Assembly (NCBI RefSeq): GCF_000517425.1
Contig: NZ_CP006569.1
Coordinates: 4,392,760-4,456,759, forward strand
Length of the DNA: 64,000 nucleotides
Direction: 5' to 3'
Source of the DNA: Sodalis praecaptivus
GTDB lineage: Bacteria > Pseudomonadota > Gammaproteobacteria > Enterobacterales > Enterobacteriaceae
Part shown: one piece after another, positions 56,175 through 64,000 of the stretch
Numbering within the stretch: the first letter of the stretch is position 1
Layout: each line of letters starts with the position of its first letter
Notes under the pieces: model-generated
What the model saw: only the letters and a program-made list of their open reading frames with translations
What the model was told of the DNA's origin: nothing
Database searches by the model: none
Position numbers and translations under genes: made by a program

Positions 56175-57242
56175 ATGATTATCGGATTAATTAGTGATAT
56201 TCACCAAAATGGGCAAAATGAGAATAAGGTACTAGAAATATCCCTGAAGAATATGGCAAAAAATGGGGCTACGGCATTGATTATGGCCGGCGACATCGGT
56301 GATGAGCACAGCAGGAGAGAGAAAGCGTTTTCAATCATAAACGATTGTTTCCCCCAAGAATTTCATAACGCCATGATGCTTATGTTAGGCAATCATGATG
56401 TCAGAACGGGTGTAAGACCAGATAAATCCTTAGATCCAGATTTGGTAAACTTATATCACGACTATTTAGATAAATTTGGCATTCACTATTACGATAATAC
56501 CATGTGCATTGACACTTGGTTTAACGATTATCATGTTTTGTGTTTGAATACCGATCAGGGTCTCAAAGATAGTATGTTTCTAATTGCGACTTCACTAGCA
56601 TGGCTAAAAGAGAAATTAGCCGAAGATAGCGACATCCACAAACCCATTATTGTCGTTACACACCAGTCTTTCAACTCATCCCATTGGCGTGCGGGGCTTT
56701 TTGGGGGTTTTGGCGAGCAAGATGAAATACTTAAGGAATTATTCAACCATTATCCGCAAATCATTTTGCTGAACGGCCACATACATAATGGCTTGGGCGT
56801 GATCGAATTTATTCAACGCCCTTTTGGCACACTTGTCGAAATCCCCAGTTTAACTAAAAGTGAAAATGGCGTTAAATCAGCGGGCACGGGATGGTTAATT
56901 AAAACAAGTCAGGAAACATTTGTTTTTGAAGCATGGGATTTTTTTAATGACAAGAGATTAAATCAATATGACCAAGCCATTAATTTCCCGCAATTGTCGG
57001 TCTTGACCCAGGAGCTAACGGATGCCGAGAAAAGTGCACCGCAGGACCTGCTGGCTAAAGCATCAGTGTTAATGAACAAGCAATACCTGGACGATATGCC
57101 TGATGGCGATTCTACCGTTAAAGGGCAAAGTGATTATGGTATTAATAAAATTTATGATGAGGACACTTGGATCGATATAGAAGCGTTACGACATGAAATA
57201 ATTGATTATTTAGACGAGGAAAATTCTATCTCTTCCCCATAA
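56175..57242 (+). CDS. calcineurin-like metallophosphoesterase
   Basis: A 355-aa two-metal phosphoesterase, apparently cytoplasmic (no signal peptide). The full metal-ligand set is present: D8/H10 (SDIH), D40 (GDIGD), N73-H74-D (GNHD), H163 (VVTHQS) and H202/H204 (NGHIHNG). The catalytic domain covers about 1-255; a further acidic 100 residues form an unrecognised C-terminal region. Strongly A+T-rich compared with the surrounding genes, so probably acquired. GGAGCG precedes the ATG. A 76-codon frame follows 23 bp later and may be co-transcribed. Substrate unknown; nucleotides, phosphodiesters and phosphoproteins are all possible. Confidence 0.8.
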   Translation: MIIGLISDIHQNGQNENKVLEISLKNMAKNGATALIMAGDIGDEHSRREKAFSIINDCFPQEFHNAMMLMLGNHDVRTGVRPDKSLDPDLVNLYHDYLDKFGIHYYDNTMCIDTWFNDYHVLCLNTDQGLKDSMFLIATSLAWLKEKLAEDSDIHKPIIVVTHQSFNSSHWRAGLFGGFGEQDEILKELFNHYPQIILLNGHIHNGLGVIEFIQRPFGTLVEIPSLTKSENGVKSAGTGWLIKTSQETFVFEAWDFFNDKRLNQYDQAINFPQLSVLTQELTDAEKSAPQDLLAKASVLMNKQYLDDMPDGDSTVKGQSDYGINKIYDEDTWIDIEALRHEIIDYLDEENSISSP

Positions 57243-57265
57243 ACAATGGAGAAATTATCAGCGAC

Positions 57266-57496
57266 GTGTCATTGCGAAAAATATTAAATGCCCACGATCA
57301 GGTCCTCATTAAAATATACGATGGCGGATGGACCCCTAAGATTTTTCTTCCTGCAATGGATGGCGGCAATAAAACGATCAAAATCGTTACCAACGCCGGC
57401 TATCAGACGCGAGTCTATTACGATAAGCAAGAGGTGGTCCTCAACAAGGGGAATGCGTTAAAGGTAACTACCCGCGTGAAATGGCATCGGGTTTAA
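57266..57496 (+). CDS. small basic protein next to the phosphoesterase
   Basis: A 76-aa frame starting at GTG 57266, with GGAGA 13 bases upstream, slightly far. The sequence alternates hydrophobic and polar residues (QVLIKIYDGGW, KTIKIVTNAGYQTRVYYDKQEVVLNKG), suggesting an all-beta domain, and is Lys/Arg-rich. No family is recognised. Its base composition matches the phosphoesterase, and the close, same-strand placement suggests a two-gene unit. Confidence 0.55.
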   Translation: MSLRKILNAHDQVLIKIYDGGWTPKIFLPAMDGGNKTIKIVTNAGYQTRVYYDKQEVVLNKGNALKVTTRVKWHRV

Positions 57497-57877
57497 GCGG
57501 TTAAAAGCTGTGCTGAGTAATGAAAGAGGTTTGCTTTGCCGTTGGCGGTAACTCATTATCATCATTGATGACGACAACCTTGAGACGGCACTTAACAGAT
57601 CAAAAAGAGAACAGAAATAACATCTTCTATATCAAGAAAGGGTAAGCGCGTAGCGTCATTCATTATTGTGTGGTTAATGAGAGAAGGGTTTAGGGTCTAC
57701 CCAACTGTGAGGAGAACTCCCGCTTTATCAGAGCAACGAATTTAGTAAAACGGCGATAAGGATGACAATCAATAGCACAGATCGGTGATTGCAGTTTTAT
57801 CTTAAGCAGCTTCATTTAATAGAAAGGAGAACCGGCATCTTGACCCGCTATAGCCAACAATATACATCATAAATAAG

Positions 57878-57961
57878 CGCCTGGCACTTGCAGCCAGGTG
57901 GTACATCCTTGTACCTTTGGGTAGGAACCCTTCGGTGGGAAAGCACTTAGGCTAACCCACC
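57878..57961. ncRNA. candidate structured RNA element behind yjbJ
   Basis: Four hairpins stand almost end to end. An 8-bp stem is at 57878-57900. GGTACA-TCCT-TGTACC is at 57900-57915. GGGT-AGGA-ACCC is at 57919-57930. GGTGGG-AA-AGC-ACTTAG-GCT-AA-CCCACC, with a symmetric internal loop, is at 57934-57961. The last ends 19 bp from the yjbJ stop (minus strand) and about 380 bp behind the small protein gene. There is no T-run in either direction. It may be a yjbJ 3' UTR structure or an independent RNA. The rest of the gap from 57497 shows no gene. Confidence 0.4.
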
Positions 57962-57980
57962 CTTGATGACCTGAAACCGC

Positions 57981-58190
57981 TTACCAACGATATTTGTTGC
58001 GGGTTTCCCAATCTTTCACTTCGGTTTCGGCCGCATCTTTGCCGTAGCCGTAGCGTTCCTGGATTTTACCGACTAATTGATCGCGTTTCCCTTCCACCAC
58101 GGTCAAATCATCATCGGTAAGTTTTCCCCATTGTTCTTTGATTTTACCTTTGAATTGTTTCCAATTGCCGCTGGCTTCGTCTTTATTCAT
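57981..58190 (-). CDS. yjbJ: CsbD-family stress protein YjbJ
   Basis: A 69-aa protein, the same length as E. coli YjbJ and nearly the same sequence (MNKDEASGNWKQFKGKIKEQWGKLTDDDL and GKIQERYGYGKDAAETEV). The family is abundant in stationary phase and stress; function is unknown. The ATG at 58190 follows AAGGAG; the longer frame to 58262 adds 24 residues without support. Confidence 0.93.
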   Translation of the reverse strand: MNKDEASGNWKQFKGKIKEQWGKLTDDDLTVVEGKRDQLVGKIQERYGYGKDAAETEVKDWETRNKYRW

Positions 58191-58631
58191 GTGATGACTC
58201 CTTCTGTAAGGTAGTTTATCAATAACCTTCATTTCCTCGTCTGAATTCGCAAATCCAGCCATACGTGTAAAGAAGCGATGCGCTAAGCATTAACTAAATT
58301 ATAGCAGCGGATTTGGCAAAGGCCGGATTTACCAGACGATCCCATCGTAAAATGCCGTAGAGGGTGGAAAAATTGAAATAACACCTGTTAAAACAGCAGG
58401 AAGTAAGACATTGGAAAAATACTTAGTCTGTAAGTAAATGTGTCGGTGACTCGGGTTAACCGCGTGACGCCGATCGGAGAAGAGCAAAAGGCAGCGTTAG
58501 GCCCGCATTTCCGCACTCATCACCGCCGAGCGCCTAAGGGCATAGAGCGCATGGCGACCTGGACGCCATTTGCCCGGAAAACGGACGACCGCGCAGTGGG
58601 GCCAGCGTGGTGCGACCCCGCCGCGCTGCGA
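58191..58631. other. gap between yjbJ and lexA where dinF would lie
   Basis: No gene is supported in 440 bp. In E. coli dinF directly follows lexA in an operon; I see no trace of it here. The right third is G+C-rich, the left part A+T-rich. Confidence 0.6.
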
Positions 58632-59240
58632 TCATAGCCAGTTGCCGTTGCGTATCACGCCAACCGCAAGCCCCTCGATGGTCAGTTCCTGCTGACGCAG
58701 ATCCACCACGATGGGAGAAAATTCGCTGTTTTCCGGTAATAATTCGACGATGTTGCCCTGGCGCTTCAGCCGTTTGACGGTGACGTCATCGTCGATGCGC
58801 GCCACGATGACTTGACCATTGCGGGCTTCCTGCGTTTTATGGACCGCCAGCAGGTCACCGTCCATAATACCAATGTCTTTCATTGACATACCGCTAACAC
58901 GCAGCAGAAAATCCGCGTGGGGCTTAAACAAGGCGGGATCCACCTGATAATGGCTTTCAATATGCTGTGTCGCCAGCAGAGGCTCTCCGGCGGCCACGCG
59001 ACCAATCAGCGGCAATCCGCTTTCTTCTTCTATCATCAGACGGATGCCGCGCGATGCGCCGGAGACAATTTCGATAGCGCCTTTGCGCGCCAGCGCTTTC
59101 AAATGCTCTTCCGCCGCATTGGGAGAACGGAACCCCAGACGCGACGCAATCTCGGCGCGCGTGGGCGGCATGCCGGTCTGCGTGATATGGTCGCGGATCA
59201 GGTCAAAAACCTCTTGTTGTCTGGTGGTTAGCGCTTTCAT
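58632..59240 (-). CDS. lexA: SOS repressor LexA
   Basis: A 202-aa repressor, identical in length to E. coli LexA. The HTH domain (1-70) is followed by the self-cleavage site AAGEPLL (Ala-Gly, about 84-85), the catalytic serine in SGMSMKD (about 119) and the lysine in [14 protein letters not shown] (about 156). RecA-stimulated self-cleavage releases SOS genes, here including uvrA. The ATG at 59240 follows GGGGACGG and two LexA boxes. dgkA, which precedes lexA in E. coli, is absent; plsB diverges directly. Confidence 0.98.
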   Translation of the reverse strand: MKALTTRQQEVFDLIRDHITQTGMPPTRAEIASRLGFRSPNAAEEHLKALARKGAIEIVSGASRGIRLMIEEESGLPLIGRVAAGEPLLATQHIESHYQVDPALFKPHADFLLRVSGMSMKDIGIMDGDLLAVHKTQEARNGQVIVARIDDDVTVKRLKRQGNIVELLPENSEFSPIVVDLRQQELTIEGLAVGVIRNGNWL

Positions 59241-59246
59241 TCCGTC

Positions 59247-59287
59247 CCCTGTTTGTTTATACAGTCTTTCTGAGAGTATATACAGGT
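59247..59287 (-). promoter_or_regulatory. double LexA box of lexA
   Basis: Two CTG-N10-CAG operators, cores at 59249-59264 and 59270-59285, stand 21 bp apart, as in the E. coli lexA promoter. On the minus strand they read CTGTATATACTCTCAG and CTGTATAAACAAACAG. The proximal one begins 8 bp before the start codon. Confidence 0.95.
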
Positions 59288-59610
59288 CATTGCCAATTGA
59301 AAACCGAAAACGCGCGAAATAGGGTGCCATTCACGATAATATAACTCCCTCGCCGTGTAGTCGCGGCAACCGGGCGCCCTAAGACATGGCGCGGGCAGCG
59401 CTCATAACATTGCTCCGCCTCCCTTGGTTAGCCGCCGCCCCCGGGCCGGTTACCCACGATTGCCATGGAACCCGAACCCGGCGGGCATTAATTTTGCACG
59501 CGATGCCGCAGCGATTGCCGCTGTGGCCTCAGACGCTGACGCGCCACAGATCCGCCGCGCGGTTTCTGGTATTCTTGCATCGCATTGCTAACAAGAGGCT
59601 TCACAAAGAC

Positions 59611-62070
59611 ATGTCAGGTTGGCGTAGAATTTATTATACGTTGTTGGATTTACCGCTAAAGTTGCTGGTAAGAAGTAAAGTTATTCCGGCCGATCCGCGC
59701 GCTGAAGCTGGCCTCGATCCCCGGCAGCCCATGATGTATGTGCTGCCCTATAATTCCAAAGCGGACCTGCTCACATTACGTACGCAATGCCTGAAACAGG
59801 GGTTGCCCGATCCGCTGACGCCGCTGCATATCGACGGCGTTACCCTACCGCGCTATGTTTTTATTCATGACGGGCCGCGCATATTGTCGTGGTACGCCGA
59901 AAAACCGCAGTCGGTCTCGCTGTTTCATAATTATCTTGATTTGCACCGCTCGAATCCTGCGCTGGATGTGCAGTTGGTGCCTGTGTCGGTCATGTTCGGC
60001 CGTTCGCCCGGCAGAGAGTCGCAATCCAGTCAGCCGGCGCCGCAATTGCGACTGCTGAACGGTATCGAGAAGTTCTTCGCGGTGCTGTGGCTTGGACGCG
60101 ACAGTTTCGTGAGGTTCTCGCGGCCGTTATCGCTGCGTTATATGGCGACAGAGCACGGCACCGACAAGTCTATCGCGCAGAAACTCGCCCGTGTCGCGCG
60201 TATTCATTTTGCCCGGCAGCGGCTGGTGGCGGCGGGGCCGCGGCTGCCGGTACGTCAGGATCTGTTCAATAAGCTGCTGGCCTCCAAAGCCATTGAAAAA
60301 GCGGTGGAGGATGAGGCGCGCAGCAAGAAAATTTCCGTGGAAAAGGCCCAGCAAAACGCCATCGAACTCATGGAGGAAATCGCCGCCGATTTTTCTTATG
60401 AAGCGATCCGCCTTTCGGACCGGGTGCTGAGCTGGACCTGGAACCGGCTGTATCAAGGGCTACACGTGCGCAACGCCGAGCGGGTCCGTCAACTGGCGGA
60501 AGAGGGCCACGAGATTGTTTATGTGCCCTGCCACCGCAGCCATATGGATTATTTGTTGCTTTCCTATGTGCTTTACCATCAAGGGCTCGTGCCGCCACAT
60601 ATCGCCGCCGGCATTAACCTAAATTTCTGGCCGGCGGGCCCGATTTTCCGCCGGCTGGGGGCGTTTTTTATTCGTCGCACCTTCAAAGGCAATAAGCTCT
60701 ACTCCACCATTTTCCGCGAATACCTCGGCGAGTTATTCACCCGCGGCTATTCGGTGGAGTATTTCGTCGAAGGGGGGCGCTCCCGCACCGGGCGGCTGCT
60801 GGAGCCGAAAACCGGGACGCTGACCATGACCATTCAGGCCATGCTGCGCGGGGGTAACCGCCCCATTACCCTGGTGCCGATTTATGTCGGCTATGAACAT
60901 GTGATGGAAGTGGCGACCTACGCTAAAGAATTGCGCGGAGCGGCCAAAGAGAAAGAGGGGCTTTGGCAAATGCTGCGTGGATTGCGCAAATTGCGCAATC
61001 TCGGCCAGGGTTATGTCAATTTTGGCGACCCGCTGCCCCTGGCCACCTGGCTGTCGCAACAGGTACCGCAGTGGCGTGATTCCATCGATCCCATCGAGGC
61101 CCAGCGCCCGGGCTGGCTGGCGCCGGCGGTGGATGACATTGCGGCTACCCTTATGGTGCGGATCAACAACGCCGCCGCGGCCAATGCGATTAATTTATGC
61201 TCCACCGTACTGCTGGCCTCGCGCCAGCGCTCGCTCACCCGTCCGCAGTTGCTGTCGCAGTTAGCCTGTTATCTGGAGCTGCTGCGCAATGTGCCCTATG
61301 CGCCGGATATCACGGTACCCGATTTGACGCCGGAGGCGCTTTTGGCCCATGCGCTGGCGATGAACAAGTTTACCGTCGCGCATGACACTATCGGCGATAT
61401 CGTCTGTTTGTCGCGCGATCAGGCCGTACTAATGACCTATTATCGCAATAACATCCAGCATCTGTTCATCCTGCCGTCGCTGGTGGCGAGTATTATTTGT
61501 GGCCGTCCGGGTATCGCGCGCCCGCAGCTGCACCAGCGGATCATGCTGTTGTATCCACTCCTGAAAGCGGAACTCTTTATGCGCTATAGCAAACAACAGT
61601 TGCCGCAGGTTATCGACAGTCTCATTACCGAACTGGCGCGCCAGGGACTGGTGGAAACGCGGGAAATGCTGCTGTACCCGGCACAAACGCGTCTCCATCC
61701 CTTGCAACTGCTGGCCGCCAGCGTGAGCGAAACGCTCCAGCGCTACGCCATTACCTTTTTGTTATTGCGCGCCCATCCGCAGCTTAACCGAAGCACGCTG
61801 GAAAAAGAGAGCCGGATTATGGCGCAGCGGCTTTCGGTACTGCACGGCATCAACGCGCCGGAGTTTTTCGATAAAGCGGTGTTTTCGACCCTGGTGGCGA
61901 CGCTGCGCGCCGAGGAATATATCAGCGATACCGGCGACGCCATCGATGAGAAAGTCAGCGAGATGTGCGACATCCTGAGTGAATTGATCACGCCGGACGT
62001 CCTCGGCACCATCGAAAGCGCCAGTCTACTGGCGAACGGGCCGGCTATCGCGGCGCTGCCGGCGGAATAA
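59611..62070 (+). CDS. plsB: glycerol-3-phosphate acyltransferase
   Basis: PlsB acylates sn-glycerol-3-phosphate at position 1 with acyl-CoA or acyl-ACP, the first step of phospholipid synthesis, at the inner membrane. The 819-aa product (807 in E. coli) has the acyltransferase HX4D motif in [18 protein letters not shown] (about 306-311), the [13 protein letters not shown] block, [11 protein letters not shown] and IPIYIGYEHV-like [10 protein letters not shown]. The ATG at 59611 gives the conserved MSGWRRIYY start, with AAGAGG 12 bases upstream; the frame open from 59386 adds 75 unrelated residues that overlap the promoter region. In E. coli dgkA lies between plsB and lexA; here nothing does. 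Confidence 0.97.
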   Translation: MSGWRRIYYTLLDLPLKLLVRSKVIPADPRAEAGLDPRQPMMYVLPYNSKADLLTLRTQCLKQGLPDPLTPLHIDGVTLPRYVFIHDGPRILSWYAEKPQSVSLFHNYLDLHRSNPALDVQLVPVSVMFGRSPGRESQSSQPAPQLRLLNGIEKFFAVLWLGRDSFVRFSRPLSLRYMATEHGTDKSIAQKLARVARIHFARQRLVAAGPRLPVRQDLFNKLLASKAIEKAVEDEARSKKISVEKAQQNAIELMEEIAADFSYEAIRLSDRVLSWTWNRLYQGLHVRNAERVRQLAEEGHEIVYVPCHRSHMDYLLLSYVLYHQGLVPPHIAAGINLNFWPAGPIFRRLGAFFIRRTFKGNKLYSTIFREYLGELFTRGYSVEYFVEGGRSRTGRLLEPKTGTLTMTIQAMLRGGNRPITLVPIYVGYEHVMEVATYAKELRGAAKEKEGLWQMLRGLRKLRNLGQGYVNFGDPLPLATWLSQQVPQWRDSIDPIEAQRPGWLAPAVDDIAATLMVRINNAAAANAINLCSTVLLASRQRSLTRPQLLSQLACYLELLRNVPYAPDITVPDLTPEALLAHALAMNKFTVAHDTIGDIVCLSRDQAVLMTYYRNNIQHLFILPSLVASIICGRPGIARPQLHQRIMLLYPLLKAELFMRYSKQQLPQVIDSLITELARQGLVETREMLLYPAQTRLHPLQLLAASVSETLQRYAITFLLLRAHPQLNRSTLEKESRIMAQRLSVLHGINAPEFFDKAVFSTLVATLRAEEYISDTGDAIDEKVSEMCDILSELITPDVLGTIESASLLANGPAIAALPAE

Positions 62071-62203
62071 GCGCAAAACCGCCGGCAGGCGCGATGGCGA
62101 TAGTGCCGCGGCGACACCGCATTTCGTCAACCCATCGCGCCGATAACCGCCTACGCCGCAGTCTGCATTCCCCTCGCGGCGAAACGCGTTTAGATGAGGC
62201 AGC

Positions 62204-63076
62204 TTAACGCGGTAATAAACTCAGCAAAATGCCGATAAAAATCAGCATGCCAACAAAGTTATTATTCAGAAACGCCCGAAAGCAGGCCTGTCGCTCGCGG
62301 TTGGCGATAAGCTTTTGCTGCCAGAGAAACAGTGCCGCGGCGCCCGCCAGGGCCGAATAGTAGATCCCGCCGAGCCCGGCCTGCCAGCCGATAACGCCGA
62401 GCAACCCCAGCGTCGCCAATTGCAGCAACCCGATGATCAGTTTATCGAAGCGACCAAATAGGATGGCGGTGGATTTGACGCCGATACGCAGATCGTCGTC
62501 CCGGTCCACCATGGCATATTGGGTATCGTAAGCCACCGTCCAGGTGATATTGGCAAGAAACAGCAGCCAGCAATTTAGAGGTAAGGACTCACTCACAGCC
62601 GTAAACGCCATCGGAATCGACCAGCCGAACGCCGCGCCCAGCACCAGCTGCGGCAAATGCGTGTATCGCTTCATGAACGGATAAGCCCACGCCAGCGCCA
62701 GCGCTACCGTTGACAGCGCGATGGTCATACTGTTCAACGTCAACACCAGCGCAAACGAAATCCCCACCAGCGCGCCAAACAGGAGTTTGGCCTCTTTTTC
62801 ACCGATTGCGCCGCTGGGCAAGGGGCGGGCGCGGGTACGTTTGACATGACCGTCTATTTTACGGTCCGCATAATCGTTAATCACGCAGCCGGCGGCGCGC
62901 ATAAAGAAGACACCCAGAACAAATACCGTCAACGTTCCCAGAGCGGGCACGGCCATGCCCGCCAGCCACAGGGCCCAAAGCGTCGGCCACAGCAACAGCA
63001 GCGAACCGATGGGCTTATCAATCCGCATCAATCGGCACCATGCCTGCCATTTATCCTGTGTCAGACTGTGATCCAA
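62204..63076 (-). CDS. ubiA: 4-hydroxybenzoate octaprenyltransferase
   Basis: UbiA attaches the polyprenyl tail to 4-hydroxybenzoate in ubiquinone synthesis, in the inner membrane. The 290-aa product equals the E. coli length, with about eight membrane spans and the two Asp-rich Mg-prenyl-diphosphate motifs, NDYADRKID (about 67-75) and [12 protein letters not shown] (about 190-201). ubiC lies just upstream, 15 bp away, making the substrate. Confidence 0.97.
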   Translation of the reverse strand: MDHSLTQDKWQAWCRLMRIDKPIGSLLLLWPTLWALWLAGMAVPALGTLTVFVLGVFFMRAAGCVINDYADRKIDGHVKRTRARPLPSGAIGEKEAKLLFGALVGISFALVLTLNSMTIALSTVALALAWAYPFMKRYTHLPQLVLGAAFGWSIPMAFTAVSESLPLNCWLLFLANITWTVAYDTQYAMVDRDDDLRIGVKSTAILFGRFDKLIIGLLQLATLGLLGVIGWQAGLGGIYYSALAGAAALFLWQQKLIANRERQACFRAFLNNNFVGMLIFIGILLSLLPR

Positions 63077-63091
63077 CGGAATTCTCCTTTT

Positions 63092-63655
63092 CTATTCTGG
63101 CGCACCGCCGCCGCGGGCATACAGCGGGCAATCGGGTAGAAACGCCTCTGTCAGCAGCAGCGGTTGCCCGTCGGGAAGCAGGCGAGCACGCCGCGCCCAT
63201 AGGTCGCCCACCCGGCCGAATTGCATAATATCGCGCGCCGGCGGCCGATGGCGAAAAAGCCATTGCCCGAGCGGCACATCGCCGAGGCTCAGCACGTGCT
63301 GCGCCGGCCCTGCCTTTGTCGCGGCGGGAACCAGAGTGCGCGCGGTCAGCCAGGGCTTGTCATGACCATAAAGCACCACTTCCCGCAGCCAGAATCGCCC
63401 GCAGTCCGGCAGTAACGCCGCCTCGCCCGGTTCGATGCAGGCGGGGACAAACCCTTCACGAAAGCGCTGTACGCGGATTTGCCCGCAGTAGCGTTCAAGA
63501 CGGCGCGTCATCGATCCACGCTCGGTCAACCAGCTGCGCGTGACGTCATCGGGCCAGGATGGCGGCGCGTCCAGCCACTGAATACCGTCAAGTAGCGCAA
63601 CAATCGCCTGATCCGGCATAGGGTCCACGCTCGCTCCCAGGGTTAAAGATTTCAT
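63092..63655 (-). CDS. ubiC: chorismate pyruvate-lyase
   Basis: UbiC converts chorismate to 4-hydroxybenzoate and pyruvate, the first committed step of ubiquinone synthesis. About 187 aa here (165 in E. coli); similarity is clear in SMTRRLERYCGQIRVQRFREGF, FWLREVVLYGHDKPWLTARTLVP with the active-site Arg, PLGQWLF and LLLTEAFLPDCPLY near the end. The start is uncertain: ATG 63655 has only a weak site, and ATG 63619 would give a length nearer to the usual. The C-terminus carries eight extra residues, ARGGGAPE. Operon with ubiA. Confidence 0.9.
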   Translation of the reverse strand: MKSLTLGASVDPMPDQAIVALLDGIQWLDAPPSWPDDVTRSWLTERGSMTRRLERYCGQIRVQRFREGFVPACIEPGEAALLPDCGRFWLREVVLYGHDKPWLTARTLVPAATKAGPAQHVLSLGDVPLGQWLFRHRPPARDIMQFGRVGDLWARRARLLPDGQPLLLTEAFLPDCPLYARGGGAPE

Positions 63656-63780
63656 TGTAGCCCAGAACCGCCTTTCATTGACATGCCACACCTACAATTC
63701 ACCGCGACGGACCGCGCCTCACGCCCGACGCAGATAGCCCTCTCCATGACACACAAACAGGCCGTGCCGAGGCGCGGATG

Positions 63781-63808
63781 AAAAAAATGGCCTCCATGAG
63801 GAGGCCAT
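63781..63808 (-). terminator. terminator of the right-edge gene
   Basis: A 9-bp stem ATGGCCTCC/GGAGGCCAT (63787-63795 / 63800-63808) with a 4-nt loop is followed on the minus strand by seven T (A-run 63781-63787). It lies about 50 bp behind the stop of the partial gene. Confidence 0.9.
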
Positions 63809-63834
63809 CCGTATTATGTACCGCGTCAGAGCGC

Positions 63835-63877
63835 TTATTCTACCGCGGGCGAGCGCCTATTCCACCGCGGGCGAGCG
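63835..63877. repeat. 22-bp tandem duplication at a gene's 3' end
   Basis: A 21-bp sequence (63835-63855) is repeated at 63857-63877 with two mismatches, a period of 22 bp; the shared core is CCGCGGGCGAGCG. The right copy holds the final codons and stop of the minus-strand partial gene; the left copy carries a second, out-of-frame stop. Confidence 0.9.
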
Positions 63878-64000
63878 TTCGTCGGTCAGACCATAGAGAT
63901 AGTATTTGCGTCCCACCATCTGACCACCGTCGCGGGTAAGCGGCGTCCAGTTGAACTGAGCGCGGGTCCGGTTCGGCGTAACCGTGAGGACATCCAGCGG
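63857..64000 (-). CDS. 3' end of an unidentified gene (partial)
   Basis: The window cuts this minus-strand gene; only its last 47 codons are visible, ending [27 protein letters not shown] and TAG (63857-63859). The terminator behind it supports that it is real. In E. coli the gene upstream of ubiC is malM, but the visible residues do not resemble the MalM C-terminus as I remember it, so I leave it unnamed. Confidence 0.6.
   Translation of the reverse strand, partial: PLDVLTVTPNRTRAQFNWTPLTRDGGQMVGRKYYLYGLTDERSPAVE

Noticed and set aside
58389-58411. CTGTTAAAACAGCAG as a LexA box for yjbJ or lexA
   Set aside because: The spacing between CTG and CAG is 6 or 9, not 10, so it does not fit the operator.
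59386-59610. 75-codon N-terminal extension of plsB
   Set aside because: The residues do not resemble PlsB, and the conserved start MSGW(R/P)RIYY at 59611 gives the usual length.

Overview
The window looks like chromosome of an enterobacterium of the Sodalis/Yersinia side of Enterobacterales. The housekeeping proteins (PyrB/PyrI, RidA, NrdD/NrdG, Acs/YjcH/ActP, Ssb, UvrA, TyrB, DnaB, QorA, PspG, DusA, Zur, YjbJ, LexA, PlsB, UbiA/UbiC) read as close relatives of the E. coli proteins, and their order follows the E. coli 90-97 min region in blocks. High G+C, wide gaps, and the absence of several genes from their usual places (alr, aphA, dgkA, dinF, nrf) suggest a Sodalis-like lineage. The genus is an inference from memory of gene content, not a database result.

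Layout. 1-2.6 kb: pyrimidine operon with a clear pyrL attenuator, an unusual 400-bp gap between pyrB and pyrI, then ridA. 2.8-6.1 kb: a PLP-dependent dehydratase and a type II restriction-modification pair, where E. coli has mgtA/tre genes. 6.1-9.4 kb: anaerobic ribonucleotide reductase nrdDG behind two NrdR-like boxes. 9.9-17.2 kb: a copper/silver (Cus-type) efflux operon in which the CusF metallochaperone module occurs twice, once free and once fused to CusB, with in-frame repeat expansions rich in His and Met. 17.3-23.2 kb: gltP and the acs-yjcH-actP acetate operon. 23.2-27.1 kb: cidAB-like membrane genes, a divergent LysR regulator and a Na+/H+ antiporter. 27.3-31.8 kb: a Fur-controlled TonB-dependent siderophore receptor and an SDR/LysR divergent pair. 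32.2-36.2 kb: an unknown exported protein and an SsuA-OsmC-SsuD-like operon without ABC permease or ATPase. 36.8-37.9 kb: an orphan disordered basic-tailed protein in an A+T-rich setting. 38.4-42.1 kb: ssb and uvrA, divergent around a LexA box. 42.1-42.6 kb: a large composite tandem array. 42.7-48 kb: yjbR, yjbQ, tyrB, dnaB, qorA, pspG. 48.2-52.4 kb: a hydantoinase-like/DUF917 pair with a PAS-LuxR regulator, inserted between pspG and dusA. 52.4-58.3 kb: dusA, a BglJ/RcsA-like regulator, zur, a metallophosphoesterase with a small partner, and yjbJ. 58.6-64 kb: lexA with a double SOS box, plsB, ubiA, ubiC and the 3' end of an unidentified gene.

The most striking property beyond single genes is the density of short tandem repeats, nearly all close behind the 3' ends of genes: GGCGTT x12 behind the methyltransferase, a 35-bp array that runs into the end of nrdG and appears to supply part of its extra tail, heptamer arrays of changing sequence between a LysR gene and an unknown gene, an exact 23-bp array of 13 copies followed by 16 octamers behind uvrA, and a 22-bp duplication at the end of the last gene. 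Together with the in-frame 81-bp and 96-bp expansions in the Cus genes, this suggests a genome with active repeat amplification. No IS element, prophage, tRNA, rRNA or CRISPR array was recognised.
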